Origin: Phaeoceros laevis
Taxonomy: Eukaryota > Anthocerotophyta > Anthocerotopsida > Notothyladales
Direction of reading: 5' to 3'
DNA: 33,224 nt
Assembly (NCBI GenBank): GCA_049999765.1
Contig: JBNGIQ010009189.1
Location: 1 to 33,224, forward strand
A model generated the notes under the pieces. That model had not been told where the DNA came from. It searched no databases and was given only the letters and a program-made list of their open reading frames with translations. A program made the position numbers and the translations under genes. Shown in pieces: positions 23,542 to 31,552 of the stretch (positions within the stretch are counted from its first letter, which is position 1; each line of letters opens with the position of its first letter).

Positions 23542-23984
23542 CTAGCGCTTCTTAGCGCCGGAGCCTGATGCGGATGCGCCAGGAGGGGATGCTGCTGCTC
23601 CTGCCGCTGCCGCCCTATTCCCGCTGCTGCTGGCGAGAGAATTGCTGGCAGTGGACGGCTTGGTGTTCATCCATGCCGGCCCCATGCGGGCCGCGGCCTC
23701 CACGTACTCCGAGAAGGTATCTCGTTTGTGGAAGAAGGAGCGGTCCGGCTGTCAACAAGGTTGTGATTGTACTTGAAATCCGCTGCGCTCTGGCTCTCAA
23801 TCTTCCTGGTGGGAACAATGTAGCCCGCGTTCAACCTGCTCCACATCTTGATGGACAAGTTGTTCATCCTCTTGGTCTCGGCATCCTGCGGATAGCTCAT
23901 TGGATCCAAGGGAGGCGCACGACCCTCACCTCCTTGGTCCTCCTCTGGGTCAGTTCCGTCAGAGACAGGAACCACAATCGGCAT
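23542..23984 (-). pseudogene. Small unrecognised protein gene split by a frameshift
   Basis: From ATG 23984 the minus strand encodes an acidic start (SDGTDPEEDQGGEG) and then YPQDAETKRMNNL, KMWSRLNAGYIVPTRKIES and ADFKYNHNLVD in one frame. At about 23745-23757 the protein-like signal moves to another frame, which runs from a TGA at 23754-23752 to a TAG at 23544-23542. That frame reads DRSFFHKRDTFSEYVEAAAR, MGPAWMNTKPS and an Ala/Ser/Gly-rich tail ending in GAKKR. Both halves look like normal coding sequence of about 145 residues together, and no intron of workable size fits between them. I do not recognise the family. It may be a recent pseudogene, or a one-base sequencing or assembly error. 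It lies in a convergent position to PEX16. Confidence 0.5.
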
Positions 23985-24160
23985 TCTCGATCAACGCTGC
24001 AGCGCCTACCTTCACACGCGCACAACACCATCATCATCATGCGCGAAGGTGTTCCTTTGCTGTGACAATGTTGTTCGCTAGCCTCCGCACGGGAGGAATC
24101 GACGCGATCATGCCTACGGTGATTGCAAAGCGGTGAATTGTGCTATCTGTGACAGGACTC

Positions 24161-24302
24161 AGGAGCATGCAGCATTTTGTCGTTGGTGTCTTCTACATGT
24201 TCCGCTAGAAGTCTTGCTCGTGTGAGGAAAATTTCGTGTCTCGGCTTGCAAGGGTTCGTACGCTCCGCTGCGCTTTTTACCTATGGTAGGTACGGTACCT
24301 AC
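24161..24302. repeat. Dispersed repeat copy 1, ending in a GTACC hairpin
   Basis: The segment starting AGGAGCATGCAGC is repeated with about 15 percent differences at 28488-28644. Shared parts include TTTGTCGTTGGTGT, TTCTACATGTTC and GGCTTGCAAGG. This copy ends in a perfect inverted repeat, GTAGGTAC-G-GTACCTAC, at 24286-24302. It lies just upstream of the tRNA gene. No coding potential or terminal inverted repeats of the whole unit are seen. Confidence 0.65.
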
Positions 24303-24356
24303 TCTCGTTGAAGCTAGTTGTACATATATTTAAATTACTATATATTTAGCATATGA

Positions 24357-24428
24357 ATCAGAGTGGCGCAGCGGAAGCGTGGTGGGCCCATAACCCACAG
24401 GTCCCAGGATCGAAACCTGGCTCTGATA
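24357..24428 (+). tRNA. tRNA-iMet: Initiator tRNA-Met (CAT)
   Basis: The 72-nt sequence folds as a full cloverleaf. The acceptor stem pairs ATCAGAG with CTCTGAT, with discriminator A. The anticodon stem GTGGG/CCCAC carries anticodon CAT at 24389-24391. The T arm is CCAGG/CCTGG with loop ATCGAAA. The A1:U72 pair, the three G:C pairs next to the anticodon loop and the A-containing T loop instead of TTCG are marks of the eukaryotic cytosolic initiator, which brings Met to the start codon with eIF2. The gene has no intron. CCA is not encoded, as expected. AT-rich TATA-like DNA (24323-24350) lies just upstream, as is common for plant tRNA genes. Confidence 0.97.
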
Positions 24429-24456
24429 CATCCTGCTGCGCAATGAGAAGTATGTA

Positions 24457-24461
24457 TTTTT
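24457..24461 (+). terminator. RNA polymerase III terminator (T5)
   Basis: A run of five T begins 29 bases after the last tRNA base. It is the first T stretch of four or more downstream, so Pol III transcription of the tRNA should end here. Confidence 0.7.
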
Positions 24462-24552
24462 CTCAGGTCGTGCTCTATATATTTTAGGCGCCACAGCCGC
24501 ATATATGATGAAACGATCATAATATAGATAACAATGTGGTATCCAGATTCAA

Positions 24553-24618
24553 GCCAGCCCACTTTAGGAAAACAAGCGGATGGGAGCCAGCCCACTTTAG
24601 GAAAACAAGCGGATGGGA
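24553..24618. repeat. Two tandem copies of a 33-bp unit
   Basis: GCCAGCCCACTTTAGGAAAA and the following 13 bases (24553-24585) are repeated without change at 24586-24618. The GCCAGCCCA core recurs in the promoters of all peptide-family repeat units in this window. Confidence 0.9.
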
Positions 24619-24620
24619 AT

Positions 24621-25005
24621 AAGGGATAGGACATGCCTGGCTGGGAAGAAGGCCAGCCCACCAGCCAAGCTAGCCCTGGGTACTGTCCTTCCCACGTCAA
24701 AAGCTATCTATCCAGATTCCAGAAGGAGCGAGTTGTGGTTCCTTTTTTGTGTGCGGTGAAGCGGGTTTTCATGGAAAGAAGCCCAGCCCAACTTGACCCT
24801 AAAGGCAAAAGGGCGCAAGTTTAAAAACAATTTTAAGAGAAAAGGCCCACCGGTGACGCACCGGCCAGCATGGATCCACGTCACCTATGTTGGCAGCTAT
24901 ATAAACCATTGCACAGGCTCCGGTAGGAAGCACAGCCTCAGTCCTCCTACGAGTGAGCTCCTTGCTTGCTACAGCTAGCGCTTCCAGGCTTTGCCTACCC
25001 TGGCT
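24621..25005 (+). promoter_or_regulatory. Peptide-family unit A promoter and 5' leader
   Basis: This segment is shared with units C and D and partly with B. It includes TATCCAGA..GGAGCGAG, a TTCCTTTTTTGTGTGCGG tract, AGCCCA motifs, ACGTCA (24878-24883, a bZIP-type core) and TATATAAA (24898-24905). The TATA box is 108 bases before the ATG, so a leader of about 75 bases is expected. Confidence 0.7.
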
Positions 25006-25227
25006 ATGGCGGCCTCCGTTGACAGCACAAGTAGGCGCCTCATGCTGGTGCTGGCCACCTTGTTGTTGCTGGCCGGAATGCTGCTCGCAGCCGGCCCCCG
25101 CACTGCTACCGCACAAAACGGTCTACCAGTCGCCGACTGTATGGCTGTAATCAACGGATCACCGCTGATAAAAGCAGCATTCGCTGATGCCTAGGCTATA
25201 GGTTTGGACTTCTTGGGGAGTGTATGG
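25006..25227 (+). pseudogene. Peptide-family copy A: premature stop and missing exon 2
   Basis: The ATG, the MAASVDSTSRRL start and the hydrophobic signal peptide are intact. Part of the mature region follows (NGLPVADCMAVINGSP, one Cys). A TAG at 25192-25194 (codon 63) interrupts the exon, whose frame continues to the family's conserved donor (GTGAGTCATTGC at 25228). The intron sequence follows to about 25484, but the exon 2 region is replaced by the promoter of unit B. The 62-residue product could still be made and secreted. Compared with copies C and D it is truncated, so I call it a pseudogene. Confidence 0.7.
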
Positions 25228-25486
25228 GTGAGTCATTGCTTCCAAGGACCCAACGTGCATCAAGTATATACTGTGAGCTAATATAATCCGGCCGCGCTCG
25301 AGCGCTGCCACATTGTTTGCTTGCTTGACAATGTGTTGCAGTACTGCCAGATTCAAGAGTTACAGCTGCTGGCTTCCCTTTATAATCAAGCTTGTCAATG
25401 CATCTCCCTCCAATATTTACTGTGAACTAGCTGTAGTGGAAACTCAGATATCTGAATGACTTGGATGACCATACATAGATTAGGAT

Positions 25487-25710
25487 ATATACTATCTACC
25501 TATCCAGAAGGCGCGAGTTGGGGTTCCTTTTTTTGTGTGCGGCAAAGCGGGTTTTCATGGAAAGAAGGCCAGCCCAACATGGCCCTAAAGGCAAAAGGGC
25601 TCAAGTTTAAAAACAAAAAAAGAAAAAGGCCCGCCGGTGACGCACCAGCCAGTATGGATCCACATCACCTATGCTCCCAGCCATATAAACCATTGCACAG
25701 GCTCCGGCCT
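25487..25710 (+). repeat. Peptide-family unit B: promoter-only copy
   Basis: The sequence matches the family promoter from TATCCAGAAGGCGCGAG through CATATAAACCATTGCACAGG (25682 on) and GCTCCGG, then breaks off before the leader and coding region. It begins right where unit A's intron ends, as expected from an unequal exchange or deletion joining A to B. The box here reads CATATAAA rather than TATATAAA. Confidence 0.8.
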
Positions 25711-25719
25711 GGATCCACG

Positions 25720-25753
25720 CCGTTTCAGGTACCGTTTCTAGTACCTGAAACGG
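25720..25753. repeat. Perfect 13-bp inverted repeat with 8-base loop
   Basis: CCGTTTCAGGTAC (25720-25732) and GTACCTGAAACGG (25741-25753) flank the loop CGTTTCTA. It lies within 10 bases of the point where unit B similarity ends, so it may mark the breakpoint of a deletion or insertion. It could also be an excision footprint or a filler. Confidence 0.85.
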
Positions 25754-26066
25754 CTGTGACCTAGGTATTAAAAATTACAGCAGTCCTGAGAAGGTACAGG
25801 CCAATTGTGAGTCAGTGATGGGTCTAAGAATTATAAACAATGGGCAAAAGAGAGGTGAAAAGCCATCAAATCCCAAAGAATCCGTTCAGCCAAGTTTTTT
25901 AAGGACGCTAAAGCATGGGGAAACGATGATGTCTTGAATGCAAAAGGGCTAATAAAGCATATTACAAAGATGCTGTGGGCAACGAGGCATTCGTACGACT
26001 ATTTACCATAGTACACAACTGAATTGTTCTCAGTACAAGGCAGCGTTCAGACCTGTGGATAGTCAC

Positions 26067-26715
26067 CAACGTTCTGAAAGCAGTAAACATCATCGTGAAT
26101 GCAAGCAGCCAGCCCAACCGTGAATGTGATGGATTGGGCTGCATATCACCAGAACGGCACAGGGATTTTTTAAGAAGCCAGCAATCAACGGTGTCAGTCA
26201 AGGCCAGCCCAATTTTATCGGGTTTGAAGTCGAGACCAGTCAAGGCAAAAACGGGTTCAAATCGAAACCAGTCAGGGCAAAAACGGGTTCACGCATGAGA
26301 CCAGTCCTGGCAAGCCCGTCCGTCTCGTCACTTCAGGGCTTTTATTTCAGTTACTTGAGCGTTCAAGTGGACAATCACAACACAAACATTCTGAAGGCAG
26401 TAATCATCATCCTGAATGCAAGTAGCAGACCCAATCGTGAATGTGATGGATTTGGCTGCATATAACTAGGCATAGGGATTTTTTCTAAAAAGCCAGCAAT
26501 CAACTGTGCCAAACAAGGCCAGCCCAAAACGGGTTTTGAAAACGGGACCAGTGAAGGCAAACACGGGTTCAACACCAGACCTGGCAAAAACGGGTTCAAT
26601 AGTAGACCAGGCAAAAACGGGTTCAGCACCAGACCAGTCAGGGCAAAAAATGGGTTCACGCACGACACCAGTCAATGCAAGCCCGTTCGTCTTACAAGTC
26701 TCTTCAGGCCTTATT
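26067..26715. repeat. Two diverged copies of a roughly 300-bp block with an AAAAACGGGTTC minisatellite
   Basis: Block 1 (about 26067-26345) and block 2 (about 26385-26715) share order and wording: TTCTGAA.GCAGTAA, GTGAATGTGATGGATT, AGCCAGCAATCAAC and AAGGCCAGCCCA. Then come repeats of CCAG(TCAA)GGCAAAAACGGGTTCA, and the end CAAGCCCGT.CGTCT. Block 1 has about two minisatellite units and block 2 about five. The minus strand reads as repeated LNPFLPGL, but with no gene structure, so I take it as non-coding. Confidence 0.75.
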
Positions 26716-26810
26716 TAATTCAGTCACACATCCGGCGATTCCGACCTGGCCTGAGCTCTCCGCTGCTCTCGTGGACTCAAAACAACCTCAAACTTACAGA
26801 GAAGAATGTA

Positions 26811-26934
26811 TGGACATGGGAGCTCATGGCTGCAGCTTTTTCCTGTCCCACATATGAGTAGAAAAGAAAAGAAGGATATCCACGTGGACATGGGAGCCCA
26901 TGGCTGCAGCTTTTTCCTGTCCCACATATGAGTA
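26811..26934. repeat. 50-bp direct repeat, period 74
   Basis: TGGACATGGGAGC and the following bases through CCCACATATGAGTA occur at 26811-26860 and at 26885-26934 with one substitution. A 24-bp spacer separates them. No function is apparent. Confidence 0.9.
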
Positions 26935-26970
26935 ATAGACAGACAGATCCCTCCGAGTCGATCCATATAT

Positions 26971-27257
26971 GCATCTATCTATCCAGAAGGAGCGAGCTGT
27001 GGTTCCTTTTTTGTGTGCGGCGAAGCGGGTTTTCATGGAAAGAAGCCCTGCCCAGCCCAACATGGCCCTAAAGGCAAAAGGGCGCCTAAAGTTTAAAAAC
27101 AAAAAAGAAAAGGCCCGCCACATGGATCCACGTCACCTATGCTGCTAGCTATATAAACCGTTGCACAGGCTCCGGTAGGTAACACGGCCGCAATCCTCCT
27201 ACGAGTGAGCTCCTTGCTTGCTACAGCTAGCGCTTCCAGGCTTGGCCTGCTCTGGCT
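26971..27257 (+). promoter_or_regulatory. Peptide-family unit C promoter and 5' leader
   Basis: The shared promoter begins at CATCTATCTATCCAGAAGG and contains the T-rich tract before GTGTGCGG, the AGCCCA repeats, CCACGTCACC (27129-27138) and TATATAAA (27150-27157). The TATA box again lies 108 bases before the ATG. The leader GTGAGCTCCTTGCTTGCTAC and the bases after it are nearly the same as in A and D. Confidence 0.75.
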
Positions 27258-27881
27258 ATGGCGGCCTCCATTGACAGCACAAGCAGGCGCCTCATGGTGG
27301 TCCTGGCAACCGTGTTGTTGGTGGCCGGAATGCTGCTCGCATCCGGCCCCCGCACTGCTACTGCACAACAACAACGTGAACCCCCAGTGGACCTCTGTGG
27401 CGTTCTAGAAATCAACCAGCTAGTACAGCTACTAGGCTTGGGCTCCAACCCGGTCCCGTCTGCAGTGGTGAGTCATTGCTTCCAAGGACCCAACGTGCAT
27501 CAACTATATACTGTGAGCTCATATAATCCGGCCGCACACTAGCGCTGCCACATTGTTCGCTTGCTTGACAATGTGTTGCAGCACTGCCAGATTCAAGAGT
27601 TACAGCTGCTGACTTCCCTTTATAATTAAGCTTGTTTATGCATTTCCAATATCTACCGTTAACTAGCTCTAGCGGAATCTCAGATATCTGAATGACTTGG
27701 ATGGCCATACATAGATCAGGATATATAGCTAGTGCTAATCGTACCAGTAGTGCTGCCTCAACTTCTGAAACTGATACAAGTTATATCGGTGCGTGTGTGC
27801 CTGCAGGAATTATGCCGCCTGGTGAAAGAGGCCGCAGTTCTGCCCGTGCCGGACTGCTGTCTCGTTACCCCGCTTGGCTAA
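27258..27881 (+). CDS. Small secreted cysteine-containing peptide, family copy C
   Basis: Exon 1 (27258-27467) and exon 2 (27807-27881) join in phase 0 over a 339-bp GT-AG intron and encode 94 residues. Residues 1-37 are a signal peptide (MAASIDSTSRRL, hydrophobic core VVLATVLLVAGMLLA, end TATAQ). The mature part has four Cys: one in VDLCGVLE, one at the exon 2 start (ELCRL), and a CC pair (VPDCCLVTPLG end). I do not recognise the family. The C...C...CC order recalls small lipid-transfer-like or defence peptides, but the spacing is not diagnostic. Signal, intron and flanks match copies A and D closely, while the mature part differs strongly. The splice sites are supported by the phase match and by conservation of donor and acceptor positions between C and D. 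Confidence 0.65.
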
Positions 27882-28487
27882 GGGTAACAGGATGCATATA
27901 TATGCAGGATGCTGAGAGTCTCGGGACCTTATAATGCATTTGGCTTGGATTGCATAGTAGGATCACTGTGGAGGCTGTGTGCTCTCTCCTGTGTCACAGA
28001 TGAGGGAGCATGCCATGTGTGTATTGCATATATAGCTATTCAGTAGATGAGCAAGGCGTAGGCGTGTTTCGTACCTGCGTGAAGCGGTGCAAACTGTTTG
28101 TATTCTTTCTTTTTCATAAGCAAGGGAGCTGCGTATGGCATACCAAATCTTTTTGGTATGCCTCATGTGGCAGATTCTATCACCTGACATGGCCATTTGG
28201 GTTTTGGCGTTAAGGATGTCCAGAATGGGAAAGTAGTCTCTTCCGTTGCATTCCTGAAATTCCACAAGTGCCAACCGGCTGGCAATTGCAACCTGCCGCC
28301 TCTGGCTTTAAATCTCACGGGCTCCCGGCCATGAGAGCATGCCATGGTTGCTTTCCATGGTCAACATGTTGTTCTCTGATGGGACATATGTGTCTTTCAT
28401 TTTCGAAAATTTAAGTAGGCTGGCTAAGGCGAAACAACACACAAGAAATGAGGCAATTGAAGCAGCGGCTAGGCTAGCACTTGTCCC
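27882..28487. other. Unit C 3' flank, then no gene seen
   Basis: The first 100 bases (GGATGCATATATATGCAGG, AGTCTCGGGACCTTAT, GTAGGATCACTGTGGAGG) are shared with unit D and probably hold the 3' untranslated region. After about 27981 comparison is not possible because the window ends in unit D. Open frames at 27963-28345 have no recognisable product. Confidence 0.5.
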
Positions 28488-28644
28488 AGGAGCATGCACC
28501 GATTTGTCGTTGGTGTGTTCTACATGTTCTGCTAGCAATTCTGCTCGTGTGTGGAAAAATTGTCTGTCTCAGCTTGCAAGGTTTCCATTAGGAGTGCGCT
28601 CCGTTTCACTGCAATTTCAACCTAACGGTACCTTACGGTACCGT
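28488..28644. repeat. Dispersed repeat copy 2, with palindromic GGTACC end
   Basis: This is the partner of 24161-24302. It begins AGGAGCATGCACCGATTTG and keeps the same order of shared blocks. It ends in ACGGTACC-TT-ACGGTACCGT (28625-28644), again a GTACC palindrome but not the same bases as copy 1. Confidence 0.65.
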
Positions 28645-28801
28645 GATCATGAACCCTACATAAGAGCAGCGCATGCCTACCTTCAAACCATCACAAGCTA
28701 GCTAGCTTCCTTCAACTAAAGTTCCTATACATCTGGCTCGATAGCTCTGGCGTGAATTCATTCGAATTCAGCTAACTCCGATTCAATTGCAAGCGACAGC
28801 C

Positions 28802-29074
28802 ATGCCTGCCACACATGGACACCAACGGTTTGCCTGCCTCCATGGTCAGCAGCTCGTGAGTGCCTTGAGCTTGGTGATGCTCGCCAGATGCTGGGTGCAG
28901 CCCATCGACATCAGAATCACAGCCATCAGTCCGCAGCTGTCAGTCAAGGATCCCAGCAACCCCAACACTTTGGTCGGCCTGCTCGGCAAGCACATCGACA
29001 GCTCACTCATTCCGCAAGGCACTCCGGCCATGTTGTGGGGAATCGTTGCCAGAGAACCCAAGGTTTGGGTTTGA
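28802..29074 (+). CDS. Possible small protein, 90 aa, unrecognised
   Basis: The frame begins MPATHGHQRFACLHG, has a hydrophobic segment (LVSALSLVMLARCWV) and continues with an ordinary-looking polar region (DIRITAISPQLSVKDPSNPN). The ATG sits about 140 bases after a TACATAAGA sequence that could be a TATA element, and an A/C-rich leader precedes it. A donor-like AAG/GTTTGG at 29062 could start an intron. There is no family match and no second exon I can support. It may be a gene or a chance frame. Confidence 0.28.
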   Translation: MPATHGHQRFACLHGQQLVSALSLVMLARCWVQPIDIRITAISPQLSVKDPSNPNTLVGLLGKHIDSSLIPQGTPAMLWGIVAREPKVWV

Positions 29075-29339
29075 TGAAAAATGGGCCATTTGAAGGATGT
29101 GCTTTTTTCGTAAATTCTTATGAACTAGGGTGGGGTGGGATCATAGCCTAAGCCTGACTTAGGTTTTGAACGGTTTTGACTAGATTAAGACTCGGTTCAA
29201 ATCCAGCAGGCCGTGCTTCATAGTTTAAAGCAAGGCCCTTCCGTGGAAATGTCGCGTTCAGCCAGCCGTGGTGGCACCTTTGCGTAACGGGGAAGGATGG
29301 ATGGAGAGCAAGGTTGTGTTTGTTCACAGCCCGGCCACG

Positions 29340-29700
29340 GTGGCCTGCCAATTCCGTCGGTTCGGCGCTGGAATTGTGAAAGAATTAGGCAGTTGTGTGA
29401 AGCTATCGGCTGTTGGTGACCGTGTTGCACTGGAGGCCAGAATCTATTGCTGCAAGATGGGAACTTACAACCTCTGCTCCGATATTAGTTTTTTTGAATT
29501 GTTGCAGTCCATGGGTCTTTGGCAAATCAGGTCACAGAATCTGAGTTCCTTCTCTGCGACCCTCCACTATAAGTGAAGCGGAAGGCCCCATGGGCAATGC
29601 TCCAAGTACAATTGTCTCCTCACTGTCCACCAGGTGTGCTGGAAGGCAACAATGCTTGCACACGCCTTCAGAAGGCAAACAAAAGTTACATGGTCAGGGG
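29340..29700 (+). pseudogene. Sorbitol dehydrogenase-like pseudogene fragment
   Basis: The plus strand reads GAGIVKELGSCVKLSAVGDR, VALEARIYCCKMGTYNLC and SDISFF, which follow the zinc-type medium-chain alcohol/sorbitol dehydrogenase pattern (AGIIEEVGS..K.L..GDRVALEPG.SC...GRYNLCP...FF). After a stretch ending in TTGTTGCAG, other frames give HGSLANQV and, after another CAG, NACTRLQKANK (family: HGSLANQV, ACRRANV). The matching pieces are in different frames and contain stops, and the structural-zinc cysteines and the Rossmann region are incomplete. It is a decayed fragment of a gene that had at least two introns. I do not join the frames. Confidence 0.6.
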
Positions 29701-29751
29701 AAATGAGGCCCCCTCGTCCATTACACCAGAAGCGCTGTGAAGTTTTTCAGC

Positions 29752-29863
29752 ATCTCCGCACCTGCCAGCATTTACTTATAGAGTTCCCAAGTCAATCACA
29801 AATGTGTATCTCCGCACCTGCCAGCATTTGCGTATAGAGTTCCCAAGTCAATCACAAATGTGT
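29752..29863. repeat. Two tandem copies of a 56-bp unit
   Basis: ATCTCCGCACCTGCCAGCAT through CACAAATGTGT occurs at 29752-29807 and at 29808-29863, with differences only in the TTTACTTATAG / TTTGCGTATAG part. It follows the dehydrogenase pseudogene directly. Confidence 0.9.
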
Positions 29864-30305
29864 CACACAAAGTGTAGGATCGCTTGGTCTCTTAGTGCTA
29901 GCTAGGATGCAAGAGAGGAGATTCTGAAAGGACGAGAGCATAGAGTAGAAGTGAGGAATGGACCATCTTGTCCTTTGGGCCAAATTGCTGCGGGGGGGCA
30001 AGCCGTGGAATTTTCATCAATGAACACATCTCATTGTGAATCCAAGGTTGCACCATAGACTTTCAAGACCAATCTTCTCTTCTCCTCTCCTCTACGTTGT
30101 TGTGTTCAACTTCCATTAATCCTTATTCATATTTATATATGTATTTATTAAATGGTTGCTTGTCATTATAAAGTGCATAAATTTATACATACCTCGATCC
30201 ATCATATCTCGTCACCCCTTCTTGTTTTGCTATATATGTAGGACTTTGGGGGTTAAGTTTTTCACAACACCAATCTTATTTCCCTCTTAGAACAAGGTTT
30301 TTGCA
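29864..30305. promoter_or_regulatory. AT-rich upstream region of the 30.3-kb gene
   Basis: AT-rich DNA with TATATATG-type stretches (30134-30141 and 30231-30238). The later one lies about 70 bases before the ATG at 30306 and is the best TATA candidate for that gene. No other gene or RNA is visible. Confidence 0.45.
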
Positions 30306-30939
30306 ATGGGGATTCTTAAGAAGAATGTTGTCTCATTGATGTTTATGCTCTTGTTGGTTTCATGTGAGTGGTTGTATTAGACCCGTATGTTTTGGTTTAG
30401 TACTTTGAGTTGATATAGTATATGACAAAATTGTTGCCATTGCAAGACTATTTCTATAGACGCTCGCTCTTTTGTATCACTTACATGTTTTGTGGTTTGC
30501 AACAGATGTTATTGCAAAAGAAGCTAACCTCACGGATGAGGTTGTCAATGTTACGGATGAGCCTCTTCCAGGCGGAAGCGGCACTCCGCCTGGCACTATA
30601 ACCTCATGTTCTAAGTCATTGGAAACCACTTCAGCCTACTACAACTTCAACAGTAATACAACTGCGTGGCAATTAAATGTTACCAACCCTTGTCCTCCAA
30701 CTCCAGGGTTTCAATGTGGACCCGCTCATATTACTCTATACTGCTCTGATTGGGTGACATATTATTGGCCCCCCATTTCTGGAGATTTCAACAAGATTGG
30801 CGGTGATAAGGAGTTCTCTGTTTTGGACGGGCATACCCTTTATCCCGGGAAGACTGCTCTTGGTATTTATTTGACTGTGGAGTCTAAGCCATTCAATTTT
30901 ACACTTTTATCCTCTGACACAGGTTGTGATGGAGTGTAG
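30306..30939 (+). CDS. Secreted glycoprotein-like protein, 163 aa, unrecognised
   Basis: Exon 1 (30306-30363) encodes a lysine start and hydrophobic signal peptide (MGILKKNVVSLMFMLLLVS). A 142-bp intron (GTGAGT..CAACAG) joins in phase 1 to exon 2 (30506-30939). The mature chain has Cys in SCSKS, NPCPP, FQCGP, LYCSD and TGCDG. It has N-glycosylation sites (NLT, NVT, NTT, NFT) and beta-strand-like alternation (HITLYCSDWVTYYW, ALGIYLTVESKPFNFTLL). A compact disulphide-bonded beta-sandwich in the wall or apoplast is likely, but I recognise no family. The last six codons and stop are part of a 36-bp tandem duplication, so the C-terminus may have changed recently. It lies between two peptide-family units but shares no sequence with them. 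Confidence 0.6.
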
Positions 30940-30986
30940 TGGTCTAGAGGTGACACAGGTTGTGATGGAGTGTAGTGGACTAGAGG
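30915..30986. repeat. 36-bp tandem duplication across a stop codon
   Basis: TGACACAGGTTGTGATGGAG and the following 16 bases (30915-30950) are repeated at 30951-30986 with one T/A difference. The first copy holds the last codons and the TAG of the 30306-30939 gene; the second lies in its 3' region. Confidence 0.9.
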
Positions 30987-31487
30987 TCTACTGAGGTAGA
31001 AGCTCATATCCATATAAGTTAGCATGCGGCTTTCGTGGCTTTCCTAGTTTTGCAAGGAATGTGGTTATAGAACTGATAGGAAACCACCACTTCAATTCGG
31101 TCAATTTAACTTTGTAACAAGATGTGTTTTTCATCTTGATTTTTCCCAATTTATGAATTTTTTATGACATATTTGTATGGCCCTTCATTTCCATTTTTAA
31201 CGTAAACATATCAACATAAATAGCCAATCGTGTGGTCTTTCAATCACATGTGTGGCTTCGAGCCCCACCAAGCACCAATTTGAACACCAAAGCTCTTGCA
31301 CTAAGTCTTCTCCCATTGCCTGGTTAGTCGCCACGTATTAAATTCGTACCTTTCCCTGCATAACTTGTCAGCCTTGCTCATGATTGTTCAAGCGCCCTTG
31401 CGCCTACCTTAGGTCAAGCGCCCTCGCGCCTCCCTCTCTCCCCTCTCCCTTCCCTGCCACGTGGCCGCGCCAGATGCCGACGAGTTG
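30987..31487. other. AT-rich intergenic DNA, then CG-rich repeat
   Basis: No gene seen. TCAAGCGCCCTTGCGCCT (31388-31405) recurs as TCAAGCGCCCTCGCGCCT (31414-31431), followed by a CTCTCCC tract. CCACGTGG, a G-box, lies near 31457-31464, just before unit D similarity starts. Confidence 0.5.
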
Positions 31488-31552
31488 CGGGATAGGACAT
31501 GCGGAAGAAGGCCAGCCCACCAGCCGGACATCGTAACCTATATCCAGGGCTA

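Noticed and set aside
26375-26675. Minus-strand frame with repeated LNPFLPGL
   Set aside because: It is the translation of the AAAAACGGGTTC minisatellite. It has no supported start, promoter or introns, and the sister block does not keep the frame.
27093-27448. Minus-strand ORFs opposite the peptide genes (also 24799-25116 and 32287-32728)
   Set aside because: They recur at the same place in each unit only because the unit is repeated. They run through promoter, leader and signal codons with no start context or domain.
28740-28762. GAATTC-ATTC-GAATTC short palindrome
   Set aside because: Such short inverted repeats are expected by chance in AT-rich DNA, and nothing else marks the site.
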